Positions 37,731 through 48,668 of a stretch of DNA of 64,000 nt are shown here, in pieces. The stretch is from the NCBI RefSeq assembly GCF_020520425.1, contig NC_079487.1, positions 112,254,141 through 112,318,140 on the forward strand, read 5' to 3'. The notes below the pieces were generated by a model that was not told the DNA's origin, did not search any database, and saw nothing but the letters and a program-made list of their open reading frames with translations. Source of the DNA: Spinacia oleracea. Lineage: Eukaryota > Streptophyta > Magnoliopsida > Caryophyllales > Amaranthaceae. Both the position numbers and the translations under genes were made by a program. Positions within the stretch are counted from its first letter, which is position 1. Every line of letters starts with the position of its first letter.

Positions 37731-37747
37731 GGGGCTCGTGATACCAC
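37731..37747 (-). other. Primer-binding site (tRNA-iMet-like)
   Basis: On the minus strand TGGTATCACGAGCC begins one base after the 5' LTR. It resembles the common TGGTATCAGAGC site complementary to initiator tRNA-Met, with one extra base. Confidence 0.7.
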
Positions 37748-39094
37748 TGTTAGGTTATGATACATATGACACTACATAGATCATGCGGAAACAACCATTA
37801 ACCCAGGACAACATATTATTTACACATAATCATATAGCATAATTTAGATGCATACTCTTTGTTGCGTGCCCTCCCTAGCTGCGCCCGAACCGAACAAGAA
37901 CAAGTCTTTTAGGACTCCAAGTGTCGTCCCTCCGTAGATAGTCCACAGCACGTCCGGATCCGCCTTAAGATTGACCAACTAGAATCGCCCTTAAGGTACT
38001 AGAAAATTTCGGCACTTTATGAGCAAGATGTGTGTTTTAATTTTCTCTCAAAAAACTCACTTTTGAATACTTTGAAACTTATGTATAAATTATGACCCCT
38101 AGGCCTTTATTTATAGAGTTATGGAAAAGGAATCGTAATCCTAGTAGGATACGAATTAATTGGAATTAGAATCCTACATGAATTCTATTTAATTAATTCA
38201 TCCAATTAGGAATAGAAATTTAATCATACACTGACTCTTGTAGATTCAGGAATCACGCATGAGCACAAACTCACACACACACGGCAGCCACAAGGGCTGC
38301 CCATGCGCGTGCGAGCAGCAGCCCACGCAGCACGGCCCACGCATCCGTGGCCCTTGGCGCGCGCTGGGCTTGTGGCGTGCGTGCTTGCTGGGCGATGGCC
38401 CGGCTTCGTGCTGGGCCTTCGTCCGGCAGGCCTCGTCCGATGCTAATTCGTACGATACGCTTCCGATTAAATTTCCATTTCCGGAATCTATTTCCGATAC
38501 GAACAATATTTAATATTTCCGATTCCGGAATTAATTTCCGTTTCGAACAAATATTTAATATTTCCGTTTCCGGAATTATTTTCCGATTCCGGTAATATTT
38601 CCGATTCTGACAATATTTCCGTTTCCGGCAATATTTCCGATTCTGGTAATATTTCCATTTCCAATAATATTTTCCGATACGTACCATGTTTCCGTTTCCG
38701 GCAACATCTACGACTTGGATAATATTCATATTTCCGATACGATCCATATTTCCGTTTCCGGCAATATCATCGTTTCCGGAGTATTCATTTCTTGCCTGTG
38801 ACGATCTTAGCTCCCACTGAAACCAAGATCCGTCGGTTCCGAATATTCATAGATGGAGTATTTAATGCCATTAAATACTTGATCCGTTTACGTACTATTT
38901 GTGTGACCCTACGGGTTCAGTCAAGAGTAAGCTGTGGATTAATATCATTAATTCCACTTGAACTGAAGCGGCCTCTAGCTAGGCATTCAGCTCACTTGAT
39001 CTCACTGAATTATTAACTTGTTAATTAATACTGAACCGCATTTATTAGACTTAACATAGAATGCATACTTGGACCAAGGGCATTATTTCCTTCA
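37748..39094 (-). repeat. 5' LTR of the copia element
   Basis: 1,347 bp, the promoter copy for minus-strand transcription. A TATA-like TATAAATA on the minus strand lies at 38115-38108 (same place in the other LTR, 29112-29105). The TTTCCG array and GC-rich block lie upstream of it in the U3-like part. Confidence 0.95.
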
Positions 39095-39945
39095 GATCTT
39101 CCATCTACTTCGACATTGCATCCTACGTACATATCTTCCAACCACCTCTGTACAAGGAGTACCTAGAATTCCCTTTAGTTCAAGCTTCATATCTTCCGGT
39201 GTATTAGGGCTAAAAATAACGCTAGATTTGTCAAAACTAATGGCTTCACCCGTGATTTTGCAAAAAAGGTCAATTGCTTGTCTAACCTTTCTAGAGGAGA
39301 TAGTGTTGGCCTTAAAACAAAAGAGAGAATCATCAGCAAAAAAACAGATGAGAAATACTTGGAGCACTTCTAGTAACCCGAACCCCTTGAATAAAAATAT
39401 AAAAATATACAAAGAGAGCGGATCACCCTGTCTGAGACCACATTTAGGTTTAAATGATTTAGATGGCTCACCATTAACCAGAATTGAGTAAGAAACAGTA
39501 GTGATACATTGCATAATCCAATGCCTCCAACAAGCAGGGAATCCCATAGCATTTAAAAGCCATTCAATAAAATCCCAACGAACTCTATTATATGCTTTAT
39601 TCATGTCGATCTTCAGTATAGCTATTCCGTTGGAACCCTTCTTCTGTCTTTTAACATAGGTGATGATTTCATGGGCAATTAGACAGTTGTCTCCCATTAG
39701 TCGTTTAGGCACAAACGCATACTTAAACGGCCCCACTAGTTCCTGTAAAATCTTTTTTAGCCTGTTAGTAATACATATAGATATAATTTTATAAATGACA
39801 TTGCATAGACTTATCAGCCTTAATTGAGAAGCTTTCTCTAGACTATCCACTTTTGGTATGAGTGCAATAAGAGTTTGATTCCATTCCTCAGAATATACCC
39901 CGAGGAAAAGAAATGGAGAACTGCTATTTCTCTAGACTATTCCTC
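39095..39945 (-). pseudogene. L1-type LINE reverse transcriptase (right of the copia insertion)
   Basis: The minus-strand frame holds WNQTLIALIPKVDSLEKASQ, RLISLCNVIYKII, DMNKAYNRVRWDF, GLRQGDPLS and FFADDSLF, the ordered RT motifs of plant L1 ORF2, including the catalytic DD. A frame change lies just upstream near 39895, and another near 39115 before the insertion site. Read past the copia element, the sequence continues as VEVDGRSTNVYHSLIKKIYR in the 28.7-kb fragment, so both pieces are one LINE. The 5' half, including the endonuclease, is absent (5' truncation is usual for LINEs). Confidence 0.88.
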
Positions 39946-40242
39946 AGAAGATTATGGAATATGCCAGTATTAAAATTTTGGTAATATTTTAGTCAAACTG
40001 TCATATCAATAATAGAAAATATTCTTACTCAATATTTTGGTCAAATTAGCATATTAAATATATCAAATATTTTAGTCAGATCATCATATTAAACATATAA
40101 AATATATAATACGTAGTAAGTTAAAATATGATAAAATGAGTACACTCGAGATTATTAATTACGCAATAGATTTAAGGGATAATCATTCAATTAAAGTTTT
40201 TATAAAAAACATGGTCAAATAATAATTTTCAAATATTTGTGC

Positions 40243-40262
40243 GTGCACGGGACCTAATCTAG
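40243..40262 (+). mobile_element. Helitron 3' terminus (plus)
   Basis: GTGCGTGCAC hairpin, short spacer and CTAG (40259-40262) followed by T. The matching 5' TC end was not found to the left. Confidence 0.5.
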
Positions 40263-40271
40263 TTATGAGAA

Positions 40272-40297
40272 CTAGATTTAATCCCGTGCGATGCACA
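40272..40297 (-). mobile_element. Helitron 3' terminus (minus)
   Basis: On the minus strand a GTGCATCGCAC hairpin is followed by a GGGATTAAAT-type spacer and CTAG at 40275-40272, then T. It faces the plus-strand terminus nine bases away. The 5' end to the right was not identified. Confidence 0.5.
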
Positions 40298-40562
40298 TGT
40301 TAATTTTCATTTAGATGCGATGACGTGCGTAATTAGTAGAATAGTAACTCGATCATATGTTACGGAGTAATATTTAAGACACAAAAGAAACTCCATGAAT
40401 TTATATCAAAGCTTATAACAGCTTTTGATAAAATTTGTAAATCGGTTACTTTTTATAGATTAATCTACATAAGAAGCTTATTTTGAATTGTTTATTGATT
40501 AAATTCTATCTTTCATTTATCCTAAAATCTAAATACAATAATACCTATATTTATCTTGAAAC

Positions 40563-41585
40563 CAAATTTCTTCAATATTATTTAAAGATCCGTAAATTCT
40601 CAAAATACGCTACATTATCACTTATTTCCCACCTTACTGTCCACGTCAACAAAAAAAAATAACCGGTCTAATTTTTTTTAAATAATCATCGCAAACCACT
40701 AAGTTAAATAGCGATTGATATGAGTTAACCGCTATCTCAATTGGCAATTTATACTTTAATGAACCGCCATTTTAGATAGCAGTTAACTTTCTATGCCTAA
40801 AACTAGATTGGAAGGCTTTGAGCCTTTGAAACGAGCTTCGAGGTTGGAAGGAAGAACAGAGTGAGAGAAAGAAGAGCAATTAATGGTTCTTTCTAGTAGT
40901 GTAGAAAGAAGCTCTTTCTTTTTCGCATATCTATCTATGTTGGTCTGACGAAATTACGTACTTGTTTTTTTTTTTTTTTGAGGAGAGAGAATCAGTGTTC
41001 ATCATCCAAGGTCCATAAACTCCCAAATTCGACCAAAAAACCAGTTTAATCAGCATTTATCCAAGGTTAAATCTCTGCAATTCTTGATTTTTTTTAGCTT
41101 AATCTACATCGCGAAATTGTTTAATTTCGATTCGTTTTCAACAAATTGTAATCATTAATTCATGCCTAAAAATTTAGGTTTTAATGTCGATCGATTAGTT
41201 ATTCTACATGTTTTTCATTGATTTTGTGTTCTTATTTAGGTTATTGTAGATGGATAAATTTAATGATAACGTGAGTATAATCTCTCTTCTGTTTCTCATA
41301 AACTTCGATTGTTGACCCTGTTTGACCAGGCAAACAAACCTCAAATCCTGAATAAGAATTCTGCACTCATTGCGGCTGATTAAAGGGGTAAAGGGGTAAA
41401 CCGTCATCTCAAATGGCGGTTTAGTTTGAAATCAAACCGCCAATTGAGTTGGCGGTTCAGTGTTGAAACGGGAAAAAAAAAATAGTTTTCTTTTTACCTT
41501 GCTGATGTGGCCGGTAGAGTGGGAAATAAGTGATAATGTAGCATATTTCGGAAATTTACGGATCTTCAAGCAATATTGAAGGAAA
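40563..41585. mobile_element. Element with long terminal inverted repeats, MULE/foldback-like
   Basis: TTCAATATTATTTAAAGATC and GCTACATTATCACTTATTTC at the left reappear inverted at the right (GAAATAAGTGATAATGTAGC, GATCTTCAAGCAATATTGAA). Looser inverted similarity continues through AACCGCTATCTCAATTGGC-type sequence. Total length is about 1.02 kb. Outermost bases are diverged and no clean 9-bp duplication is visible. The centre has leader-like sequence, an intron-like TTATTGTAG, a mini-exon ATGGATAAATTTAATGATAA and GTGAGT, possibly a captured gene start. Confidence 0.55.
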
Positions 41586-41681
41586 TCGCTCCTTATTTTT
41601 TATCATTTATAAATAAAAAATAAAATTTAATTATGTGACTGGACAATCCTACGTGGATACTCTAATGAAATTTAGGCTCAT

Positions 41682-42569
41682 GTGAGAAGTGTTCTTATGA
41701 CGAGAAGTGTGAGAAGCAATCAGGATCGTTGAATCAAATAAATCTAACGAACCATATCCCCGCGTTAGTAAGGGCAATAACGTAAATATTGAAGAAAAAC
41801 AATCGAACGTCTGGTCACAATTAGTTCCACTCTAACCCCTTTATCTCTCTCCTTTTATCTTCCCCTGCCAACTCAATTTGCAGAGGAGCTTGAAAATGGC
41901 GATATATGAGCTAAAAAGAATAAGTAAGTTTTCCCATTAATATTTGTTGCCTTCCCTTTCTCAATAGTTCAACCGAGATTTATCCATGATACTTATTGTG
42001 TCCATAGTAGATATTTGATGTATTTGTAATTAATTTTTTATGTATCTGTGATCCTTAATTAGTTGATGTATCTGCAATGCTTAGTTGATGTATCTGTAAT
42101 GTTTAGTTGATGTATCTGCAATGGTTAGTTGATGTACCTGTAGGTGCAGTGCCTTGATGTATTGATAAAGGTTAGTATTTGATGTACCTGCCATTTTTGG
42201 GTGCAGATCGAAACATCGAGTTATCATTCTTCTTCCATATGGCAGATTCCTATTTCTATTTGATTTTGGTTTTGTTATGTTTTTCTTTGTTGGGTTGGAC
42301 ATGCTTGAAATTTTTGTTAATCAAATTTAGTTGTTGTGTTAGTGAATGATCGAGAGAATTGATTAGGGTCAGATTAAACTGATTGTTAATTGGCGACATT
42401 TTCAAGCTTCATTGAAGCTTTACCAGGGAAGAGAGGGGGAGAGGGAATTTATTACAGTATGTGGATTGTCAGGCTTGAAAAGGACGGGACTCGATTAGCA
42501 CCGTTAGATTTACCTGAAGCAATGGTTGAGATTGCTTCTCACGCTTCTCATCATAAGGCCCCTTCTCAC
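41682..42569. mobile_element. Inverted-repeat element of undetermined class
   Basis: GTGAGAAGTGTTCTTATGAC followed by GAGAAGTGTGAGAAGCAATC at the left is inverted at the right (GATTGCTTCTCACGCTTCTC, ATCATAAGGCCCCTTCTCAC), about 40 bp per arm. The interior contains a 22-bp tandem repeat and no recognised gene. A reading frame from 42390 has no known domain. Confidence 0.5.
42057..42145 (+). repeat. 22-bp tandem repeat, four units
   Basis: TTAGTTGATGTATCTGCAAT and variants (TGTAAT, ACCTGTA) recur every 22 bp. Confidence 0.75.
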
Positions 42570-42584
42570 TGGATCTCAACCTAT

Positions 42585-44450
42585 ATATATATAATTCAAA
42601 ATTTAAGAGCATTTAGAGTATCCATGGAGTAGTAGTGGTCATATACATTTATAGGTTTTTAGAGAGAGAGGCTCTGCCCTCTCTCTAAAAACCTTAAGCC
42701 TCTTGTTAGCAAACACAAAACCCTAGAAAATATTCAAGTCCAGCCGCCTTCCTTCATAGAAAAACTCAATTTTAGCTTCCACTTTTAGCTAAATCTCTTA
42801 TCTAAATTCATTCTGAGATCCGATCAAAGGGGAAAGATATGGTACCAATAATGGTCCATGTTTTTATTCTCGTCGGAAAAAGGGTTAGCCACCTCGCCTC
42901 GTCAGCAAACGTTTAGATTCAGGGGATCTTAGGTGCCTCAGTCGGCTTTAACCTAAGATTTTTCCGTTGTTAATTTTCGCCATCCTCGCCGATGGAAAAG
43001 CTTCAGACAACTTCTCTATCTCCCTTTACCATGGTCGAACAAAAGGTCTTCAGATCTAAACCAGACACCTAGATTTGAAGCTTTAAAGTTCTACCATAAA
43101 TCAGTTTTTGCTTGAAGGAGATGGATCTATTAGATTGTTGTTGTTGCCGTCATCATCAAATCTGTTTTGGTCGTCGACACCGCAGCTACCATGGGTGCAT
43201 CTCCTTTCAACCAACAGTCACATCTTCGGTCTTTGTAATTATGGTAATATATTGTAATTATATACTTTAAATGTTTGCTTTTTACTTGTTCTCCGTAGTG
43301 TTTTCTAATTTGTATTAGTTCTAGGTTTTTATTTTAGGTTTTTTAGTTAGTTCTTTGTTTTTGTTTTGTTTATAGTTTAGAATTAGCATAATTTTCTTCT
43401 ACAGTGTATAGGTAGTGTAGTAGTGTAGTGTCGGGCTTCGGGCTTGTATTCTTCCGGAGGATGGAGCGTCATCATATACCGTTCAGCTAATCGTCTATTT
43501 TTGAAGTCTATTCACCAAGTTTACTTGGAACTGGGGCTGGGGTAGTATGAGGTTAGAACGTAGTTTCATTGTACGTTCTATTCTACAAGAAGTATTTTAT
43601 TAGCTCAGAGTCATTGTAATCCACCCATCCGAAAGGAGGGTGTCAGGTAGTCCGCCTGGGTTTTCTTTCCTTATCAAAAAAACAAAAAAAAAATAAAAAA
43701 AATGGACTAGTAGTGGTCAAGTGCTAACTGAAGTTGAACCATCACCATGAGGCAGTCACAAACATCTCCTCTGGAAACTTTATTATTTTTAGAAATCCAA
43801 AGTGCCCAACAACAGCCTAAGAAATACAGAAATCTATCACTTGTTCTTCCATCCTCGCTTAAAAAAGGTGGATATAATAGAAGACCTCGTTCATGAAAAG
43901 ATTGATCCTCGTTAAAGTTAGAGTGAATACCAAGCCGTTTATTCCTCCAACTTGTTGTGCCAAAGGGCACAGTGTTGTATATCTTCCTCCTACATTCCAC
44001 ACATATCACAAGTTGGTGGAACCAAGATACATTTGGCTACCAAACCAAATTAATTTAACAGCTAAATCGATCATAATCTTCCAAATCAACAATTTCCACT
44101 TGAGAGGAATAGCTAACGAAAACTTGACCTTATAAACACCAATGAAAAAGTTGTTAGTAATAGATATAACCCTTTCTTGACCAGAATCCAAGTGCTATAG
44201 AAAACTGTAACCCGATTTTACAGTATAGGACTCTGAACGATGCCTATTCCCCTAAAGGTATTCATTTTTTTATCCTATTAGGTAATTCCATAGAAAGGAT
44301 ATCATACGCATCCTTACTTTCGAAGCATTGCCATAACAAGAGACTCTCCGCTCTCTGAATTCCCCTCATACCCCAAGACATTTGTCCTGATTTTTCCCTA
44401 TGTTGGATTAGGGATGATCCCTTCGCTTTATACACCCTTGCAACTTGCAA
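42585..44450 (-). pseudogene. Decayed L1-type LINE ORF2 3' part, split by an insertion
   Basis: Minus-strand pieces at 44450-43702 encode, with frame breaks, YKAKGSSLIQHREKSGQMSW, IPLKWKLLIWKI and FLGCCWALWISKNNKV, which match the zinc-binding and C-terminal part of plant L1 ORF2. The frame resumes across the 42642-43701 insertion as LDHY then YSMDTLNALKF and a stop near 42590. Many stops show an old copy. Confidence 0.65.
42642..43701 (+). mobile_element. Non-autonomous poly-A retroelement, 18-bp TSD
   Basis: Flanked by 18-bp direct repeats ATGGAGTAGTAGTGGTCA (42624-42641) and ATGGACTAGTAGTGGTCA (43702-43719), one mismatch. It ends in an A-rich tail after TTTCCTTATC. Near its start a perfect 15-bp stem (GGTTTTTAGAGAGAG, 42654-42668, with 42679-42693) brackets GCTCTGCC. 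It has no RT. It resembles a LINE leader joined to a LINE 3' end, i.e. an internally deleted LINE mobilised in trans; that identity is inference. Confidence 0.7.
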
Positions 44451-46522
44451 GCAATAACATTGGGTTCTAGTGCTTGTGTCATGTTTGCTTCATCATATAT
44501 AAGGCAGAAACATTCAAGTCACATTCCAAGAAGTAAGAAAGTGGCCACCTTATCAATGAGAACATTGGATTGCACACTTCGCTTCCGCATCAGCCGTCTA
44601 TTGGCGCACCCCAATGTGTCCCAAGTCCAACCTAGGAGACTTGTGGTATACCAAGTGTGCTTCGCTATTGAGGTGTACCAGCTGAATTTCAGTCGTCTTG
44701 TAGATTTGTATTATGTACTTATACATAATTCGAGAGATAACGAATCAAAATGATGTATTCGGAAGCGTGAAGTCAACATGGTGCAATTTTTTCGGAACTG
44801 AGGAAGTATATTTTACACTATTATGGGCATTAGTGATTTTTGGTGATCCATCGGGATTCGGGACTTGAGAGCGCTTGAAAATTTAGTTAATGAGATACAT
44901 CCTCATCAATTTTTTTATACGCGTAACAATTCACCTTTCGTACTATCCACATGTTATGTCTGACTTTGAATTTTAATAAATAAGTAGAAACAAATGTGAT
45001 TATGTAAAATATTATTGATAGTCAATGTTACGTATTAGTGAGCTTTAAAGTAAAAATGTTACAAGTATAAGCAATATTTTGTAGATGAAACATAGACAAT
45101 TAATGGATGTTTAAAAAAAGGACTCCAGCTGGTATATGCGATTGAAGAAGCTAGGAGGACAAAAATCAGACTTGACTAGGAAAAAAAAAAAAAACGGACA
45201 CAAAACATTCAAATCAAATCAGGCCAGGAAGAAGCATAATCTCCCGGCCAGATTCTAGAAAAACCATGTCAAATCAGGTGAAGAGAACAATGTCTAAGCA
45301 CACATTTACCATTCAAGTACTCAAACTAGAAGCCATGAAAGGCACATTTATACGGAATTGTTAACCTTAACTCCAAGTCTCCAACTAATTTCAGATTAAT
45401 CGGCAACAAGCCGACTTATACCTTATTCATCAACCGTCTTTGATCACATTTTTTTGTGCCAATGTATAAAACACAAATGCAATTATGTAAAATAATACTG
45501 TATGATTAGTTTCAACATCTATTTCCGAAAGAAGTAATTTAGGATTGTAACGTTCAAGAGTTATGCCGCTTGTGCGTGGTTGGTCCCTTTCCTTCTACTC
45601 TAGCCTCCCTAATTCTCAACTTCTCAAGAGTGTGATTGTAAAAGACTACTGCTCTTTTCGCTCTCTTTCTTTTCCCCATACATCAACCTGTTGTTTGAAC
45701 CTCATACATTTTACATGTTACATCTATCATCCACCATAAATAAGTCCCACATGCACACCCGACTCAAAATAATCATATGTTTAATCCCCCAATTCAAAAT
45801 AATCATATGTTTAATCCCCCAATTCAAAAAAATCATATATTCCATGACAACATGATTCGAAGAACTAAAGTTAAACTTAACATATTCAATATTTACAAAC
45901 CAAGTACAAAAACAAAGAAAATAAATACTCTACTTGTTAGTTCTCTCATACTTCTATGTCAACGTCGCCACATTTCTCGATTTGTAAATTATATGGAGTA
46001 GTTCATATTAAATCCACAGATCTCTGACCTTGCCAATACCATCAGTTGAATAGGTGGGTGGAGCTTCAATAAGATACAATTCTACAACACAGTTAAAAAT
46101 ATGGATTAAGAAGAAATAATCAACCATAACTATTGTCTAAACTAGGCAAAACACTTAAATTATTCACTTCGCGTGAGTAACAAAGACATATGTTATAGTT
46201 AGGACATGTGCAAATTAAATTATTACGCAAGTCACAGGTGAATGCCTGTTTGCCTGCTATCATCAAGCATCGTCAATTCATACTGCTTTCCCTCTCCCAT
46301 ACCCCCTCCTCATTCCCATTTGTTTACTACTCCCTATCAAGCAGAAAATATGCAGTATTGAAAGGAGGAAATGAGATAATGATATGCAGTAGCAATCCTA
46401 ACTTAATGTCAATTAATCCAGTATAGGATTGAATCAGAAAAAACAAGATAATTAAAGACAATTATGAGAAAAAAGTGATAATGTCCAATACCTCAGGAAA
46501 AGTCTGGTCACCAATGATGGGA
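44451..46522. other. Intergenic sequence
   Basis: No gene supported. It holds the 30-bp tandem repeat at 45763 and A-rich runs near 45180. Confidence 0.45.
45763..45840 (+). repeat. 30-bp tandem repeat
   Basis: AATCATATGTTTAATCCCCC with AATTCAAAAT recurs at 30-bp spacing (45771, 45801, degenerate at 45831). Confidence 0.7.
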
Positions 46523-47785
46523 TCAAGGCACATCACCTGTATCAGGCTCAGGGACGTGGCCTTTCTCAGGCTCGTGACGGTGGGCCCGAGGCTCAGAAGA
46601 AACAAGGGACTCAGGAACATTTTGCCTGTTACCAGCAAACGGGCCACCACCTCCAAATGGGCCAAACTGGCCGCCACCTCCAAATGGGCCAAACTGCCCA
46701 CCGCCTCCAAATGGGCCAAACTGTCCACCGCCTCCAAATTGGCCAAACTGTCCACCGCCTCCAAATGGGCCAAACTGTCCACTGCCTCCAAATTGGCCAA
46801 ACTGTCCACCGCCTCCAAATGGGCCAAACTGACCACCGCCTCCAAATGGGCCAAACTGACCACCGCCTCCAAATGGGCCAAACTGACCACCGCCTCCAAA
46901 CGGGACAAACTGACCACCCCCCCATTGCGCACATGAACCACCAACATGTCCACCTGAACCACCAACTTGTCCACCTGAACCACCAATGTGTCCAACTGAA
47001 CCGCCAACTTGTCCACCTGAACCACCAACTTGTCCACCTGAACCACCAACTTGTCCACCTGAACCACCAACTTGTCCAACTGAACCACCAACGTGTCCAC
47101 CTGAACTACCAACATGTCCACCTGAACTACCAACTTGTCCACCTGAACCGCCAATATGTCCACCTGAACCAACTTGTCCACCTGAACCACCAACTTGGTC
47201 AGATTGGCCATCGACTCCACCAGCCATGAACTGTCTCATCTGCTCCGGAGGGAACTGCATGGTTGATGGTTGGCTACATCCCATGAAATAGGCCATCATA
47301 AACTGTTGCATGTTTGCCATTCTTGTCACTTGAGATTGCAATGCTTGAATTTGTTCCATCATTTGTCCAAGCTTTGGCCTTTCAGCAGGCCCGAAATATT
47401 CCTTGTTTGTGATGCCAGATCCAACACCCCTGACAGCACCACCATGCTCAGGCTTCCTCAATACTTTTGCTAAAATATCATCTCTGCCCGTAGCAGAAAA
47501 TACACCTTTTCCAGCTTGAGCGTCTAGGGTTTTCTGCCATCAAACCGTGAATAACCAAATCAAATAAACAAATGATAACAAAACAAGTTTTATGTGATTT
47601 GGAAGTATGTAAGTATCTTACAATTGCTTCAGCAATTTCCAAATCACCAGGTGCATAGCTTTGATCTGATTTATTTGCATGAGCTTTGAGCCAACTCAAA
47701 TGTCGAGGCACCTTTTCAATGTGGATCCCCTGTGACTCAAATTCTTTCACCTAACATTACACAATTTGATCAGGGAACAACAACC

Positions 47786-47820
<35 letters not shown>

Positions 47821-48668
47821 ATCAGAGCCATAATCTCAATATAAAGGGGGCATACTAAGTGTTACTGTTAAGTGCTAAAACAAATTGAACAAACTTACAA
47901 TTTCTTTTTCATAATGTTGGTACCCTTTCCGACCTCCTCGGTACCTTGTCGTCTTCATATTTGCCCTTGCTCTGTTTTTCTCACTTTTTTCCTTTCATGT
48001 GATATAATTCAACTTTAGTACACACATACAGTCTAATTGTTAAAAAGACCAATATTGTAAAGAAAATTTTGAAATAGTACCTTAAACTTATCACTAGTGC
48101 AATAGGCAGTAAATTTCTCCCAATCATTTTGAGATATGAAGGGATATTTCGATGGTGCCATCTTTCTTATCTTTCCAGACTTTTTGTACAGGTAATTCTT
48201 CACCAATCTACATTTGAAAGCTCTCCAACGCTCAGAAACTCGTGACACAACCCAACCTCTTCGATCGGGCAAAACGGTGAACCCCTTCTGCATAAGTTGT
48301 ATTAGTAATGCATATGACACTAAATGTCTAAGGTTAATGACTTAATGCATACAACACTATATTCTTACAGTGATCTCATTATAAACTTCATTCACAAGTT
48401 CTGGCGGAAGATGACCCCACTCCTCAAAGTTGATGTTCACTCGCTCACGTGCAATTACACCAACATAGGTGCCAAAGGTTATTCGGTGCTCCCCACAGGG
48501 AACTTTTGATGCATTCCATTCCAAACTAATTTTCTCTCCATTGTCAATTGCCTTCCTAACAGCTGTAAGTACAGTACGACCCCTCTGATTCTCATGGTCA
48601 GAATCTGACTCTGTCTCTGAATCTGAGACTACTCTGGCATTTCTTCTTTTCTTCTTTGATGTCTCCAT
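46523..48668 (-). CDS. Ptta/En/Spm-type (Transposase_24) protein with Gly-rich tail
   Basis: Five exons on the minus strand: 48668-48369, 48287-48081, 47991-47899, 47750-47622 and 47533-46523. All junctions are GT..AG and in phase 0, giving 579 residues. Residues ~1-30 are Lys/Arg then Ser/Asp/Glu (SDSETESDSD). Residues ~40-240 carry the plant Ptta/En/Spm pattern: WGHLPPELVNEVYNEIT, RRGWVVSRVSERWRAFKCRL, KYPFISQNDWEKF, TRYRGGRKGY. A YFGPAERPKLGQ segment and a Gln-rich stretch lead into ~200 Gly-rich repeat residues. Such proteins derive from CACTA-type transposons; catalytic function is unclear. No CACTA ends were found nearby, so it could be an immobile or domesticated relic. All exons are open. 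The start at 48668 lies in the first unit of a 160-bp array that offers similar ATGs upstream. Confidence 0.8.
46629..46930 (-). repeat. 27-bp repeat coding GGGGQFGPF units
   Basis: Inside the last exon about eleven 27-bp units encode nonapeptides of the form GGGGQFGPF, with variants FGQF and GGSG. Confidence 0.85.
46933..47210 (-). repeat. 21-bp repeat coding GGSGGQV units
   Basis: Upstream of the 27-bp block, about thirteen 21-bp units encode heptads GGSGGQV, with variants GHV, GHI and GGSVGQV. Confidence 0.85.
47779..47819 (+). repeat. CAA microsatellite in an intron
   Basis: A CAACAACAA run in the intron between exons 3 and 4 of the Ptta-type gene. Confidence 0.8.

Larger units (their letters stand above)
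28745..39094 (-). mobile_element. Ty1/copia LTR retrotransposon, 10.35 kb, inserted in a LINE
   Basis: Two 1,347-bp LTRs (28745-30091 and 37748-39094) in direct repeat at an offset of 9,003 bp bound the element. The target duplication is GATCT (28740-28744 and 39095-39099), and the LTRs begin TG and end CA. Order on the minus strand: 5' LTR, PBS, ~2.8-kb leader, gag, protease, integrase, RT, RNase H, purine tract, 3' LTR. Integrase before RT defines Ty1/copia. Removing the element rejoins the interrupted LINE. The long LTR and gag N-terminus suggest a large copia lineage such as Angela, but lineage is unproven. I noticed no difference between the LTRs, which implies recent insertion. Confidence 0.95.
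39946..40562. other. AT-rich sequence containing Helitron ends
   Basis: No gene. The two Helitron 3' termini are given separately; their bodies could not be delimited. Confidence 0.45.

Noticed and set aside
42390..42632. 80-codon plus-strand frame starting MATFSSFIEALPGK
   Set aside because: Runs through the inverted-repeat arm of a transposable element and into LINE sequence; not a conserved product.
46475..47291. Long plus-strand open frames rich in Lys/Ala/Ser, Gln/His or Pro
   Set aside because: They are antisense shadows of the in-frame 21-bp and 27-bp repeats in the Ptta-type gene; repeats whose length is a multiple of three keep every frame open.
47779..47819. Possible CRISPR-like or other short repeat arrays (CAA, GA, TTA, 22-, 30- and 160-bp repeats)
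   Set aside because: No unique spacers between repeats; all are micro- or minisatellites, and the DNA is eukaryotic.
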